DNA of 64,000 nucleotides. Origin: Shewanella electrica. GTDB lineage: Bacteria; Pseudomonadota; Gammaproteobacteria; Enterobacterales; Shewanellaceae. Position 1 is the first letter of the stretch; every line of letters begins with the position of its first letter. The translations under genes and the position numbers were made by a program. The DNA lies in NCBI RefSeq assembly GCF_022321485.1, contig NZ_JAKOGG010000011.1, positions 50,505 through 114,504 of the forward strand, read 5' to 3'. The notes beneath the pieces are model-generated. The model was not told the origin of the DNA. It searched no databases and was given only the letters and a program-made list of their open reading frames with translations. Shown here piece by piece: positions 29,442 to 39,920 of the stretch.

Positions 29442-30028
29442 TATTTGCCAGCTCCCTTGGTTTGGGTGCTCTCCGGCAACGCTTCAACGCTGCCTTTGAC
29501 TGTCACCTTTAAGCGGAAGCGCTGTAATTCGCGAATATCTTCTTGTTGGGAAACAATCGATTGCATTGCGGGATCTTGCAGCCATTCCGAGGCTTTGATC
29601 TTACGCATCATGTTGGCCACGTTGTTATTGGATTCACTACGGCCTTCAATCCAAATTACACTGCCTTTTTTCTCAACACTCGATAAATAAACGCCCGGCG
29701 GAATTACCCGCACTAACTCATCTAAAATATGCGTCGGCAGATTGCGTGATTGCTGTAGGTTTAAAATAATCTCGGTGCGTTTTTCAATATCTGCTTTGCG
29801 TTCGCGAATTTTTTTAATTTCGGCGATCTGCTGGTCGAGTGTTTGAATCTCATTTTGCAAATAGGCGTTACGCCCACGCTGGTCTTCGGTGAGTAATCCG
29901 ATAAAACTGATCGTCAGATAAACAGCAAAAGCCGCGGCAATAAACACTAAAGCGAGCACGCCTAAATAGTCGCGTTTCTTTTTCTCGCGCGCTTCTTCCC
30001 GCCAAGGTAGCAGGTTTATGTTCGCCAT
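29441..30028 (-). CDS. pilN: type IV pilus assembly protein PilN
   Basis: 195 residues from the ATG at 30028 (AAGGAG upstream); an upstream frame start inside pilM is rejected. The N-terminus MANINLLPWREEAREKKKR carries the conserved INLLPWR motif that binds PilM. One membrane helix (about 22-45), a coiled coil (about 50-95), and a small periplasmic domain follow. The start lies inside the last codons of pilM (13-base overlap). Confidence 0.95.
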   Translation of the reverse strand: MANINLLPWREEAREKKKRDYLGVLALVFIAAAFAVYLTISFIGLLTEDQRGRNAYLQNEIQTLDQQIAEIKKIRERKADIEKRTEIILNLQQSRNLPTHILDELVRVIPPGVYLSSVEKKGSVIWIEGRSESNNNVANMMRKIKASEWLQDPAMQSIVSQQEDIRELQRFRLKVTVKGSVEALPESTQTKGAGK

Positions 30029-31098
30029 TGACCATAACTCCTTAATGCGAGTCCACAAGCAATCAAGTATTTATTAATATCTTTCTGCAGCAGTTGCCGC
30101 ACTTTGTCATCAGCTTTCAATGCGCCTTTAAATGGATCAGCAATCACCGCCGGTACATTCAATTCACTCGTCAACACATTGACCATACCTTCAAGTTTAG
30201 ATGTGCCGCCGCTCAGTAGCAGAAAATCGACTTTATCCTTGCCGCTTGAGGTGCAATAGATTTGTAAGGTGCGCTTGATTTGTTGCAGTAACTGCATCTG
30301 AAATGGCGATAACACTTCCAGCAGGTAGTTACGCGGCAGATCGCCGTCTATTTTAGCTTTCTCGGCCTGCTCATGTGGCATGCCATAGTAAGATTGAATG
30401 GATTGGGTAAACAGCTCGCCGCCAAAAGCTTGTTCGCGAATGAAGGTGGTTTCACCACGTTCCACTACCGCAATGGTGATCATGTTGGCACCGATGTCCA
30501 CCAGCACCACCACGCCGTGTTGTTGAATGTTCTCTGGCACTTGTGCTTGCACTAATTGGTAGGCGCGACCGAGGGCATAACCTTCAACATCAACCACCTT
30601 GGCTTCCATATCTATGCCATCAAGGGCATCAATACGGGAATCGATATTATCGGTGCGACAGGCGCTGAGCAGCACGTCTACCTTGGTGGCATCGTTCTTG
30701 TTGGCGGAGAGAGTTTCGAAATCAATGCTGACTTCATCGAGCGAATAGGGAATGAGGTTATCGGCTTCGATCTCAATTTGCGCCTCCATTTCCGTTTCGC
30801 TGAGCGCAGCATCCATGTAGATAACTTTGGTCATCACCGCCGAGCCAGAAACCGACACGGCCGCGAATTTTAATGTTTTTGGCAATAAACGCCGAACAAG
30901 GCGCAGCGATTCAATCACCGCGTCTACATCCCTTATTTCATGGTCATTTACTGCGCCTTTTTTAACGGGTACAGCGGCGTGAGCCAGAATTTTATATCCG
31001 TCAGCGACCTTTCCCAGCAGAATGGCTTTTACTTCATGGGAGCCTATGTCTATCCCCACCATCTGCGGCGCCTGGCGCCTCCATAAGTTAGAAAGCAT
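30016..31098 (-). CDS. pilM: type IV pilus assembly ATPase-like protein PilM
   Basis: 360 residues of the actin-like FtsA/PilM fold: MVGIDIGSHEVKAILL (phosphate 1), VVVLVDIGANMITIAVVERG (phosphate 2) and LLLSGGTSKLEGM (adenosine). Cytoplasmic; binds PilN and couples the alignment complex to the pilus motor. First gene of pilMNOPQ and divergent from mrcA, with a palindrome in the shared 178-bp spacer. Confidence 0.95.
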   Translation of the reverse strand: MLSNLWRRQAPQMVGIDIGSHEVKAILLGKVADGYKILAHAAVPVKKGAVNDHEIRDVDAVIESLRLVRRLLPKTLKFAAVSVSGSAVMTKVIYMDAALSETEMEAQIEIEADNLIPYSLDEVSIDFETLSANKNDATKVDVLLSACRTDNIDSRIDALDGIDMEAKVVDVEGYALGRAYQLVQAQVPENIQQHGVVVLVDIGANMITIAVVERGETTFIREQAFGGELFTQSIQSYYGMPHEQAEKAKIDGDLPRNYLLEVLSPFQMQLLQQIKRTLQIYCTSSGKDKVDFLLLSGGTSKLEGMVNVLTSELNVPAVIADPFKGALKADDKVRQLLQKDINKYLIACGLALRSYGQWRT

Positions 31099-31137
31099 AG
31101 TCCCGTGCCGTCTTTTAGTTGTTGATTTTTAGCGTAG

Positions 31138-31158
31138 CACATAGTTTAAAACTATGTG
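31138..31158. promoter_or_regulatory. perfect 10+10 palindrome in the pilM/mrcA divergent spacer
   Basis: Arms CACATAGTTT and AAACTATGTG around one central A. It lies 40 bp before the pilM start and about 118 bp before the mrcA start, so it may be an operator for either promoter. No specific regulator is recognised. Confidence 0.5.
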
Positions 31159-31276
31159 ATCAAAATAAGTTTAGTATTAACATTGTTTTGCTGATTTTTA
31201 ACGCAGCTTTTTACTTCACGCTGACCCCTTGGCCTTATATACTAAGGCGCCAAAACAACGAGCGGAATTTTATCCT

Positions 31277-33796
31277 GTGAAGTGGTTAAAACGGATTGTC
31301 ATTGCCTTTTTTAGTTTAATGTTGCTGGGAGTGATCTCAGTGACCGCAATTTATTTCTACGTTTTACCCGATTTACCGGATGTTGCCACCCTAAAAACGG
31401 TGCAATTGCAGACACCTCTCAAAATTTATTCCAAAGACGGTAAGTTGATCTCACAATTTGGTGAGAAAAGACGTATTCCAGTGGAATATGAACAAGTACC
31501 GCCGCAATTAGTTAATGCTGTATTAGATACTGAAGATGCTCGTTTCTTCGAACATATGGGCATTGACCCCATTGGTATTACACGTGCTGCCTTTATCTTG
31601 GTGACGACCGGTAAGAAGAGCCAAGGGGCGAGTACCATTACTCAGCAGGTGGCGCGTGGTTTCTTCCTGTCGCGAGAAAAAACCTACATCCGTAAGATTA
31701 AAGAGATCATTCTGGCGCTGAAGATTGAGCAAGTGCTCACCAAGCAAGAGATCCTCACCTTATATTTGAACCGTTCATTTTTGGGCAACCGCGCCTACGG
31801 CGTCGGCGCTGCGGCACAAGTCTATTACGGCAAAGATCTCAGTGAACTGACCTTGCCTGAGATGGCGATGATCGCCGGTCTGCCACAGTCGCCTTCAGCG
31901 GCAAACCCTATTCGCAATCCAGTGCGGGCAATGAACCGCCGTAACTGGGTGCTGAGCCGCATGTTGGAAAAACGCAGCATCAATCAGCAAGAGTACCAAG
32001 CTGCGATTCAAGCACCGATTACCGCCAGTTATCATGGCGCGGAAATCGACCTCTACTCGCCTTATATTTCCGAAATGGTGCGTGACTATATGGTGCAAAA
32101 ATATGGCGAAGAGGAAGCTTACACCGGCGGTTATAACGTCTATACCACTATCGACTCGCGCCTACAGAATGAAGCGCAGCAAGCGGTACGTGACAACGTA
32201 TTTGCCTACGATGAACGCCACGGCTATCGCGGTCCAATTAGCACCATCTGGACCGATACCGCGCCAGATAAATCGCAGATTTTAGCTGCCTTGGCGAAAA
32301 CCAGTGCCGTCGATGATATTCAACCGGCGGCGGTGATGCAGCTTGGCCCACAAAACGCCACGGTGATGTTAACCAATGGCAAGCAGGTTGAACTGGGCTG
32401 GGATGGCATCAAGTGGGCACGTAAGTTCATTTCTGATCGCCGCCAAGGTGCCGCACCGAAAAGCGCTGCGGATGTCCTTAAAGTCGGCGAGATGGTATGG
32501 GTGCGTCCAACTAACGAGACATGGCAGTTATCGCAGGTGCCAGAGGTTGCCAGTGCCATGGTGTCATTAGCACCCCATGATGGCGCCATTCAAACACTGG
32601 TTGGCGGCTTTAGCTTCAGCATGAGCCAGTACAACCGCGTGACTCAAGCCAAGCGCCAGCTAGGTTCCAATATCAAACCGTTGATCTATACCACCGCGCT
32701 GGAAAAGGGCTACACCTTAGCCACGCTGATCAACAACGCGCCGATCAACAAGCCTGATTTGCGCCAAGGTACGGCATGGCGCCCTAAAAACTCACCAGAC
32801 GTTTACGGCGGCCCAACCCGCTTAAAAGTCGGCTTAGCACAATCCGTTAACGTGATGGCGGTACGCGCACTGCGTTATGTCGGTGTCGATAACGCCATTG
32901 ATAAGTTAGTCGAATTCGGTTTCGACCGTGAAGACTTAAGCCGTAACGAGTCGTTAGCGCTAGGTTCACCATCAGTCACCCCGTTACAGGTCGTTGCTGC
33001 GTTTACCACCTTTGCCAACGGCGGCTATTTGATCGAACCTTACTATATCGACCATATCGAAGATGGTTACGGTAAAACGATTGAACAAGCGCAACCAGCA
33101 TTGGCCTGTGATGATGCCGAGCTGCCGCGCAGCAATGATATTGCACCACGGCCAGCGTTTGATGATAACGCCAGCGCCCCGATGCCATATAACTGTGCCA
33201 ATCCGACGGCACGCCATGCCAAACGCATCGTGTCCAAGCAAGTGGCGTTCCTGATCACTGAAGCATTGAAGAGTGTTATTTGGGGTGGTGGCGATTGGAA
33301 CCAAGGTACCGGCTGGAATGGCACCGCATGGCGTGCAGCGCGTTTGATCCAACGCCATGATATCGCAGGTAAAACCGGTACCACCAACGAAGCTCGTGAT
33401 ACTTGGTTTAGTGGTTTTAACCCAAGCTTGGTCACTACCGCATGGGTTGGCTTTGATGATCACGGTCGTCAACTCGGCCGTACCGCATGGAACGCTAATG
33501 CGCCGAAAGATCAAATTACTGGTGGTGAGTCTGGTGCAAAAACCGCAGGACCGGCGTGGAACCAGTTTATGTACCACGCGCTGAAAGGCACCCCAGAACA
33601 ACCGATCCAACCACCAGCAGGAATTGTGTCGGTACGCATCGATCTAGCAACTGGGCTGTTGTCACGTAAAACTGACTATACCAGCGAGTTTGAGTACTTT
33701 ATCAGAGGTACTGAGCCGACCCAGTACGCGCAAGAGAACAGCGAAGACAGCAACATCTTTATCGATAACAAAGCGGCACAAGAGCTGTTCCAATAG
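31277..33796 (+). CDS. mrcA: penicillin-binding protein 1A
   Basis: Bifunctional class A PBP, about 839 residues from the GTG at 31277 (VKWLKRIVIAFFSLML); an in-frame TTG at 31229 would add 16 residues. A membrane anchor (about 5-28) is followed by the GT51 glycosyltransferase (about 50-225; EDARFFEHMGIDPIGI, GASTITQQVARGFFL, KIKEIILALKIE), an OB-like insert, and the transpeptidase with S-x-x-K in GSNIKPLIY, S-x-N in SVNVMAVRAL and KTG in AGKTGTTNEARDTWFSG. It builds and crosslinks peptidoglycan and is activated by LpoA (gene at 15.7 kb). Divergent from pilM, as in many gammaproteobacteria. Confidence 0.95.
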   Translation: MKWLKRIVIAFFSLMLLGVISVTAIYFYVLPDLPDVATLKTVQLQTPLKIYSKDGKLISQFGEKRRIPVEYEQVPPQLVNAVLDTEDARFFEHMGIDPIGITRAAFILVTTGKKSQGASTITQQVARGFFLSREKTYIRKIKEIILALKIEQVLTKQEILTLYLNRSFLGNRAYGVGAAAQVYYGKDLSELTLPEMAMIAGLPQSPSAANPIRNPVRAMNRRNWVLSRMLEKRSINQQEYQAAIQAPITASYHGAEIDLYSPYISEMVRDYMVQKYGEEEAYTGGYNVYTTIDSRLQNEAQQAVRDNVFAYDERHGYRGPISTIWTDTAPDKSQILAALAKTSAVDDIQPAAVMQLGPQNATVMLTNGKQVELGWDGIKWARKFISDRRQGAAPKSAADVLKVGEMVWVRPTNETWQLSQVPEVASAMVSLAPHDGAIQTLVGGFSFSMSQYNRVTQAKRQLGSNIKPLIYTTALEKGYTLATLINNAPINKPDLRQGTAWRPKNSPDVYGGPTRLKVGLAQSVNVMAVRALRYVGVDNAIDKLVEFGFDREDLSRNESLALGSPSVTPLQVVAAFTTFANGGYLIEPYYIDHIEDGYGKTIEQAQPALACDDAELPRSNDIAPRPAFDDNASAPMPYNCANPTARHAKRIVSKQVAFLITEALKSVIWGGGDWNQGTGWNGTAWRAARLIQRHDIAGKTGTTNEARDTWFSGFNPSLVTTAWVGFDDHGRQLGRTAWNANAPKDQITGGESGAKTAGPAWNQFMYHALKGTPEQPIQPPAGIVSVRIDLATGLLSRKTDYTSEFEYFIRGTEPTQYAQENSEDSNIFIDNKAAQELFQ

Positions 33797-33822
33797 CTCC
33801 ACGACGCCGATGTTACCTCAGC

Positions 33823-33852
33823 AGCCTCCTATTTTAGGGGGCTTCTTTTTTC
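33823..33852 (+). terminator. mrcA terminator
   Basis: Stem AGCCTCCT / AGGGGGCT (one G-U pair in RNA) with an ATTTT loop and a long T-run. The following 180 bp to the acnB terminator hold no gene. Confidence 0.8.
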
Positions 33853-34033
33853 TGCCAGAACCATATGGAACGATGCACACTGCCCGCGGATGACCGCCTG
33901 TTCAGCGTGGTATCTTGGTCGAATTGGTCGCGCCAGCACGTGCGATACAGCACTGGACAGCAGGCGAACGCCCGAGCAACCGAACGGCTTGAATACACCA
34001 CTTACTACGCTGCTGAGCGCGGTACTGAAACAG

Positions 34034-34060
34034 AAAAGCCAGCGCAAAGCGCTGGCTTTT
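34034..34060 (-). terminator. acnB terminator
   Basis: Stem AAAAGCCAGCGC / GCGCTGGCTTTT with an AAA loop just downstream of the acnB stop codon. Confidence 0.9.
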
Positions 34061-34077
34061 CGAAGACGGATTGCGGT

Positions 34078-36675
34078 TTAAACTGCAGTCTGGAAGATCA
34101 CAGTATCTGCTTTATCAGTGTAAGCAGGCAGTTGATCGAAGTTCAGGTAACGGTAGGTATCCGCTGCGGTCGCATCAATCTCTTTAGCGTATTCCAGATA
34201 TTCATCTACCGATGGCAGATGACCGAGCAACGCTGCTACCGCGGCTAACTCAGCAGATGCCAAGTAAACGTTGGCACCAGTACCCAAACGGTTCGGGAAG
34301 TTACGAGTTGAGGTAGATACCACAGTCGCACCTTCAGCCACACGTGCTTGGTTACCCATACACAGTGAACAACCTGGGATTTCGATACGCGCACCAGCTT
34401 TACCAAAGATGCTGTAATAGCCTTCTTCAGTCAGTTGATCGCGGTCCATCTTAGTTGGCGGAGCGATCCACAAGCGGGTTGGCAGTGTCGTGGCAAACTT
34501 GTCGAGCACTTTACCGGTCGCGCGGAAGTGACCGATGTTAGTCATACATGAACCAACAAATACTTCGTCAATCTTGGTGTTAGCCACTTCAGACAACAAG
34601 CGTGCATCATCAGGATCGTTCGGCGCACATAGAATAGGCTCTTTGATTTCATCCAGGTTGATGTCGATAATCGCTTCATATTCTGCGTCTTTATCTGCTT
34701 CCATCAACTCTGGGTTAGCCAACCACTGTTCCATACCTTGAATACGACGTTCCAAGGTACGACGGTCGCCGTAGCCTTCAGAGATCATCCACTTCAACAT
34801 CACGATGTTAGAGTTCAGGTATTCGATGATTGGTTCTTTATCCAGCTTGATGGTACAACCGGCAGCACTACGTTCAGCCGAGGCATCTGACAGCTCAAAC
34901 GCTTGCTCAACTTTCAGGTGTTCCAGACCTTCAATCTCAAGGATGCGGCCAGAGAACACGTTTTTCTTACCTTTCTTCTCAACGGTCAGCAGACCCATTT
35001 CGATCGCTTTGTGTGGAATCGCATGTACCAAGTCACGCAGGGTGATACCCGGTTGCATCTTACCGCTAAAGCGCACCAATACTGATTCCGGCATATCCAG
35101 TGGCATTACGCCAGTGGCCGCAGCAAACGCTACCAGACCAGAACCCGCAGGGAATGAAATACCGATAGGGAAACGAGTATGAGAGTCACCACCAGTACCT
35201 ACGGTATCCGGCAGCAGCATACGGTTCAGCCATGAGTGGATCACACCGTCACCTGGGCGCAGTGATACACCACCACGGTTCATGATGAAATCAGGCAGCG
35301 TGTGGTGCGTGTTCACGTCCACAGGTTTTGGATAGGCTGCGGTGTGACAGAATGACTGCATCACCAAATCAGCACTAAAGCCCAAACATGCCAAGTCTTT
35401 CAGCTCGTCACGGGTCATTGGGCCGGTAGTATCTTGCGAGCCTACAGAAGTCATCTTAGGTTCGCAGTATTGGTTTGGACGAATGCCTGCAACACCGCAA
35501 GCTTTACCGACCATTTTCTGCGCTAAGGTAAAACCTTTGGTTGACTGTTGTACCGCACCTGGGCGCACAAACACATCAGAAGCTGGCAGACCCAAGACTT
35601 CACGTGCTTTGTCAGTCAGACCACGGCCGATGATCAATGGAATACGGCCACCAGCACGGACTTCATCCAGAATCACTTTGGTTTTCAGTGTGAATTCAGA
35701 GATAACTTCGTCGCTATCGTGACGGGTCACTTTGCCTTCATATGGGTAAACGTCGATCACGTCGCCCATTTCCATCATGCCAACGTCCAGCTCAACGGGC
35801 AGCGCACCCGCATCTTCCATGGTGTTGAAGAAGATTGGCGCGATTTTACCGCCGAAGCAGAAACCGCCAGCGCGTTTGTTTGGCACGTATGGGATATCAT
35901 CGCCCATCAACCACAATACAGAGTTGGTGGCTGATTTACGTGAAGAACCAGTACCGACTACGTCACCCACATACACCAGTGGGAAGCCTTTTTCTTTCAG
36001 GCTGTCGATAGTTTTGATTGGACCCACATTGCCTGGCTCATCAGGTTCGATGCCATCACGTGGGTTTTTCAACATCGCCAAGGCGTGCAATGGGATATCA
36101 GGACGAGACCAAGCATCTGGGGCTGGAGACAAGTCATCGGTGTTAGTTTCACCGGGGACTTTAAATACGGTCAGGGAGATTTTTTCTGCCAGTTTTGGAC
36201 GGCCAAGGAACCAATCGGCGTTAGCCCAAGCTTCCACAATGCGCTTGGCAAATTCGTTGCCCGCTTGCATTTTTTCCACCACGTCGTGGAAAGCATCAAA
36301 CATCAACAAGGTGTGTGACAGCGCTTTTTCAGCAATGCCAGCCAGCTTGTCGTTGTCGAGGGTTTTGATCAGTGGCTCAATGTTGTAGCCACCTTGCATG
36401 GTACCTAACAACTCAACTGCGCGTTCGGCAGAGATAATAGGAGATGTTACCGTACCTTGCGCGAGGGCATCCAAGAAGCCCGCTTTCACATAAGCGGCCT
36501 CATCCACACCCGGTGGAATGCGGTTTTCTAACAAATCTACAATGAATTCTTCTTCACCGGCAGGTGGATTTTTGACTAATTCGACCAGTTCGGCGACTTG
36601 TTGGGCATCTAGCGGCTTAGGGACGACGCCCTCTGCAGCACGCTCTGCGACGTGTTTACGATATGCTTCTAGCAC
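34078..36675 (-). CDS. acnB: aconitate hydratase B
   Basis: 865 residues from the GTG at 36675 (AGAGGAATG upstream), the exact length of E. coli AcnB. The N-terminus [30 protein letters not shown] begins the HEAT-like domain 5 unique to AcnB. The swivel domain (about 165-380) includes [16 protein letters not shown], and the catalytic core has Fe-S cysteines in [17 protein letters not shown] and [14 protein letters not shown]. It converts citrate to isocitrate in the TCA cycle and also to 2-methyl substrates. Monocistronic; a CRP-like site lies about 125 bp upstream. Confidence 0.97.
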   Translation of the reverse strand: MLEAYRKHVAERAAEGVVPKPLDAQQVAELVELVKNPPAGEEEFIVDLLENRIPPGVDEAAYVKAGFLDALAQGTVTSPIISAERAVELLGTMQGGYNIEPLIKTLDNDKLAGIAEKALSHTLLMFDAFHDVVEKMQAGNEFAKRIVEAWANADWFLGRPKLAEKISLTVFKVPGETNTDDLSPAPDAWSRPDIPLHALAMLKNPRDGIEPDEPGNVGPIKTIDSLKEKGFPLVYVGDVVGTGSSRKSATNSVLWLMGDDIPYVPNKRAGGFCFGGKIAPIFFNTMEDAGALPVELDVGMMEMGDVIDVYPYEGKVTRHDSDEVISEFTLKTKVILDEVRAGGRIPLIIGRGLTDKAREVLGLPASDVFVRPGAVQQSTKGFTLAQKMVGKACGVAGIRPNQYCEPKMTSVGSQDTTGPMTRDELKDLACLGFSADLVMQSFCHTAAYPKPVDVNTHHTLPDFIMNRGGVSLRPGDGVIHSWLNRMLLPDTVGTGGDSHTRFPIGISFPAGSGLVAFAAATGVMPLDMPESVLVRFSGKMQPGITLRDLVHAIPHKAIEMGLLTVEKKGKKNVFSGRILEIEGLEHLKVEQAFELSDASAERSAAGCTIKLDKEPIIEYLNSNIVMLKWMISEGYGDRRTLERRIQGMEQWLANPELMEADKDAEYEAIIDINLDEIKEPILCAPNDPDDARLLSEVANTKIDEVFVGSCMTNIGHFRATGKVLDKFATTLPTRLWIAPPTKMDRDQLTEEGYYSIFGKAGARIEIPGCSLCMGNQARVAEGATVVSTSTRNFPNRLGTGANVYLASAELAAVAALLGHLPSVDEYLEYAKEIDATAADTYRYLNFDQLPAYTDKADTVIFQTAV

Positions 36676-36798
36676 GGCAACATTCCTCTTTGTTTGGCGC
36701 TTGGCGCTCTGACGACCACCCTTCTGTCGTTCCTGGGGCAGCCCTACAGGTTTAGACCCGTAATTTCCGGGCTGAATTATACAACATCTTTGCAAAAG

Positions 36799-36814
36799 TA
36801 TGAATCAGATCACA
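36799..36814. promoter_or_regulatory. possible CRP site upstream of acnB
   Basis: TATGA-ATCAGA-TCACA matches TGTGA-N6-TCACA in 9 of 10 conserved positions. The spacer 36676-37012 otherwise shows no gene. Confidence 0.45.
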
Positions 36815-37012
36815 CAAGAATGAAGGGGGTTTTATGGTAGACCTTCTGTCGCGCACAACACTAAGTACTTCACCTGCATAAAGATATTAGACGATAGTGG
36901 GAAAATTATACATCTATTTGCATTACAAAGAATTAGCATTCCATGAGCTTTGATTTTCGCCCAAGAAATCCGCTAATCTACCCCATTAATTCGACAATAA
37001 GTGGTTGTCTGT

Positions 37013-37681
37013 ATGATGCATCATGTTTCGCTGCAAGCCGTCATTTTCGACATGGACGGTGTACTGATTGATTCCGAACCCGCTTGGCAACAAGCCGAGT
37101 TTGAAGTGCTGACCGGCTTTGGTTTACCTGTAACGCGGGCCGAAATTGTGCAAACCACCGGGTTACGCATTGATGAGCTAGTTAACTTTTGGGCAGAACG
37201 TTTTCCAGCGCAGCCATTTGATCGGCAACAGATGATGCAGTTTATTCTGGCGCGCGTAGTGGAGTTCATTGCGCAAGATGGGCAAGCAATGGCTGGCGTG
37301 TTTACCGCGTTGCAGTTATGTCGTGATGCTGGGCTAAAGGTGGGTCTTGCCACCTCATCGCCGCAACAGATTCTGGATGCAGTGCTGACCAAACTCGACA
37401 TCGGCCACTATTTTGATGTCACCCAATCTGCTGAGCACTTGCCTTACGGCAAACCCCATCCCGAAGTTTATCTGCAATGCGCCAAGCAACTGGGTGTGTC
37501 ACCAACCCGTTGTTTAGCCGTGGAGGACTCCTTTAACGGTATCATTGCCGCCCGCGCCGCCAGTATGCAAACGTTAGTGATCCCCGCGCCAGAGCATCAA
37601 GGTGAAGCACGCTGGCATGCGGCACATCTGCAAGCCCGAGCACTCACTGAGTTTGAACAGGTACTGCGGCAATTTGCGTAA
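37013..37681 (+). CDS. HAD-family phosphatase, YniC/HxpB-like
   Basis: 222 residues from the ATG at 37013 (another ATG follows at 37016; the frame is open from a GTG at 37001). Motif I VIFDMDGVLIDSEP, motif II GLATSSPQQILDAVLT, Lys in YGKPHPEVYLQCAKQLGV, and motif IV CLAVEDSFNGIIAARAASM. The cap domain and EDSxNG pattern fit the beta-phosphoglucomutase/2-deoxyglucose-6-phosphatase branch, closest to E. coli YniC (hexitol phosphatase B). Substrate not certain. Confidence 0.86.
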   Translation: MMHHVSLQAVIFDMDGVLIDSEPAWQQAEFEVLTGFGLPVTRAEIVQTTGLRIDELVNFWAERFPAQPFDRQQMMQFILARVVEFIAQDGQAMAGVFTALQLCRDAGLKVGLATSSPQQILDAVLTKLDIGHYFDVTQSAEHLPYGKPHPEVYLQCAKQLGVSPTRCLAVEDSFNGIIAARAASMQTLVIPAPEHQGEARWHAAHLQARALTEFEQVLRQFA

Positions 37682-37705
37682 TCACCTGCATTGTCAGCCA
37701 TAACA

Positions 37706-37729
37706 AAGGCCACCGCAATGGGTGGCCTT
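37706..37729. terminator. bidirectional terminator between HAD gene and M13 peptidase
   Basis: Stem AAGGCCACC / GGTGGCCTT with a 6-base loop, between convergent genes. Confidence 0.75.
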
Positions 37730-37732
37730 ATT

Positions 37733-37750
37733 GTTAGTTAGCTAACTAAC
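37733..37750. repeat. 18-bp perfect palindrome
   Basis: GTTAGTTAGCTAACTAAC, self-complementary over its whole length, four bases before the M13 peptidase stop codon. May be an extra stem of the terminator. Confidence 0.7.
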
Positions 37751-37754
37751 TGGA

Positions 37755-39812
37755 TTACCAGATTTTTACGCGTTTATCTTCTGGCAGATACTGCTTGTCG
37801 CCAGGTTTAAGATCAAACGCCTTGTAGAAACCTTCAATGTTGCGTGGTGTTCCCATAGCACGGTAGTGGCTTGGAGCATGTGGGTCAGTCAGCAAACGAC
37901 GCACCAGCTCTTCATCACGATAGTTGCGACGCCATACTTGTGACCAACCAACGAAGAAACGTTGATCACCTGTCAGGCCATCCATCACTGGGGCTTGTTG
38001 TCCATTGAGGCTCAAATGATAAGAGCGCAACGCCACGGTCAAACCGCCCAAGTCACCAATGTTTTCACCTAAGGTCAAATCACCGTTAACGTGTTTGCCC
38101 GGCAGAGGTTCAAAGGCACTGTATTGAGCCGACAAGGCTTTACCACGTTTTTCAAACTCTAAGCGGTCTTTGTCTGTCCACCAGTTACGCAGGTTACCGT
38201 CACCATCATATTTAGCGCCTTGGTCGTCAAAACCATGGCTGATTTCGTGGCCGATTACCGCACCGATACCGCCGTAGTTCACCGCGTCATCGGCTTCCAT
38301 GTTGAAGAACGGTGGTTGCAAAATCGCAGCAGGGAACACAATTTCGTTACCCACAGGGCTGAAGTAGGCGTTCACCGTTTGCGGGGTCATGTGCCATTCA
38401 GTGCGATCCACTGGCTTGCCGATTTTGTTCAGCATGTCGCTATATTCAAACGCCGCTGAACGTTGATAGTTACCCACCAATTCGCCCGCTTTGATGGTCA
38501 GCTTCGAATAATCGCGCCATTTGTCTGGATAGCCAATTTTGTAAGTGAACTTAGACAGCTTTTCTTGCGCGGCTTTCTTGGTTTCTGGTGTCATCCATTC
38601 CAGCTCATTGATGCTGACTTCAAACCCTTTGATCAGGTTTTTGATCATCTGCTCCATGCGCTGTTTGGCTTCTGGCTTAAAGTTACGCGCAACGTACTCT
38701 TTACCAACCAACTCACCAATCACGTCATCAGCGCCATCCACCGCTTGCTTCCAACGCGGTTGCTGCTCTTGAATGCCCATCAGCGTTTTGCTGTGGAAAT
38801 CAAAGCTCAGATCCGCAAACTGCTTGCTCAGCAACTTCGCGTAGCTATCCACCAGATGGAACGCCAAGTAGTCTTTCCACGCCGACACGGAGATTTGGTT
38901 AAACTGCGCGCCCATTTTTTCAAAGTACGAAGGCTGACGTACGATAATGTCGTTGGTTTTACCCGCCAAGCCAGTACCCGCCGCAAAGGCGTTAAAATCA
39001 AAGCCAGCAGTCAGCTTTTGCACATCGGCAACGGTCATCTTGTTGTAGGCTTTGTTGGCATCGCGTGATTCAACGCGGCTCCATTGGTTTTTGGCAATCG
39101 CCAGCTCAATGTTTGCCACGTTAGCTGCCGCTTCATCCGCATGGGCATAACCCGCCGCGCTCATCAGCGCTTGAACGTAGTTACGCATGGCCGCGCGGTT
39201 AGCCACCATCTTTTCATCGTCTTTGAGATAGTAGTCGCGGTCTGGCAGGGTCAAACCGGCTTGATACAGGTAAACACCGTATTGTGATGAGTTTTTCGCG
39301 TCGTTGTTGACGTAGAACCCCAGTGGCATTGACACACCGCTGGTCAACAGCTGGCCCATCAGGTTGGCCACGCCGTTATGATCAGACAAGGCAGCGATTT
39401 GTTCGAGTTGGCTTTTCAGCGGGGTGATCCCCAGTTGCTCAACCTTAGCGGTATTCATGTAGGCGCTATAGAAATCACCGATTTTTTGTTCTACTGAACC
39501 CGCCGCTTTGTTTGGTTTAGCAGCGGCAGCTTCAATGATCTCTTTCAAAGAGGCCTGACTTTGATCGTACAGCACCGAGAAGGCGCCGTAGTTAGATTTG
39601 TCAGCCGGAATTGGCGTATTAGCTAACCATTTGCCGTTAACGCTGTAATACAGGTCATCCTGAAAACGCACTGCTGGATCGAAGTTTTCTTGCTCGATAC
39701 CAGAGACTTTGTTGACTGCTGCTTGCGTTTGCGGAACTTGTTGTTGGCTGCTACACGCGGCCAGTCCGAGGCTGAGGGCAATGCCAACAGCCAAAGTGCT
39801 TAGCTTTTTCAT
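37755..39812 (-). CDS. pepO: M13 family zinc metallopeptidase, lipoprotein
   Basis: 685 residues from the ATG at 39812, chosen because it begins a lipoprotein signal MKKLSTLAVGIALSLGLAACSS (lipobox LAAC). Peptidase M13 N-domain (about 45-430) and catalytic domain (about 480-685) with zinc motif VIGHEISHGFDD (HExxH), the third ligand in GENIGDLGGL (ExxxD), and the substrate-binding NAYFSPVGNEIVFPAAILQPPFF. Neprilysin-like oligopeptidase, anchored in the cell envelope and acting on short peptides. Monocistronic. Confidence 0.93.
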   Translation of the reverse strand: MKKLSTLAVGIALSLGLAACSSQQQVPQTQAAVNKVSGIEQENFDPAVRFQDDLYYSVNGKWLANTPIPADKSNYGAFSVLYDQSQASLKEIIEAAAAKPNKAAGSVEQKIGDFYSAYMNTAKVEQLGITPLKSQLEQIAALSDHNGVANLMGQLLTSGVSMPLGFYVNNDAKNSSQYGVYLYQAGLTLPDRDYYLKDDEKMVANRAAMRNYVQALMSAAGYAHADEAAANVANIELAIAKNQWSRVESRDANKAYNKMTVADVQKLTAGFDFNAFAAGTGLAGKTNDIIVRQPSYFEKMGAQFNQISVSAWKDYLAFHLVDSYAKLLSKQFADLSFDFHSKTLMGIQEQQPRWKQAVDGADDVIGELVGKEYVARNFKPEAKQRMEQMIKNLIKGFEVSINELEWMTPETKKAAQEKLSKFTYKIGYPDKWRDYSKLTIKAGELVGNYQRSAAFEYSDMLNKIGKPVDRTEWHMTPQTVNAYFSPVGNEIVFPAAILQPPFFNMEADDAVNYGGIGAVIGHEISHGFDDQGAKYDGDGNLRNWWTDKDRLEFEKRGKALSAQYSAFEPLPGKHVNGDLTLGENIGDLGGLTVALRSYHLSLNGQQAPVMDGLTGDQRFFVGWSQVWRRNYRDEELVRRLLTDPHAPSHYRAMGTPRNIEGFYKAFDLKPGDKQYLPEDKRVKIW

Positions 39813-39920
39813 GTGGGTTCCGTTCTCTATGTTAAAGGTGTAACACCGATTTTCAGTGCCACACCTTAGCATTAGCGTCACCCGCTCAGAAGGCTATTTT
39901 TGTAAGATTGTTTACAATTA

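Noticed and set aside
36676-36795. 40-residue N-terminal extension of AcnB
   Set aside because: The GTG at 36675 has a good ribosome site and gives exactly the standard 865-residue length.
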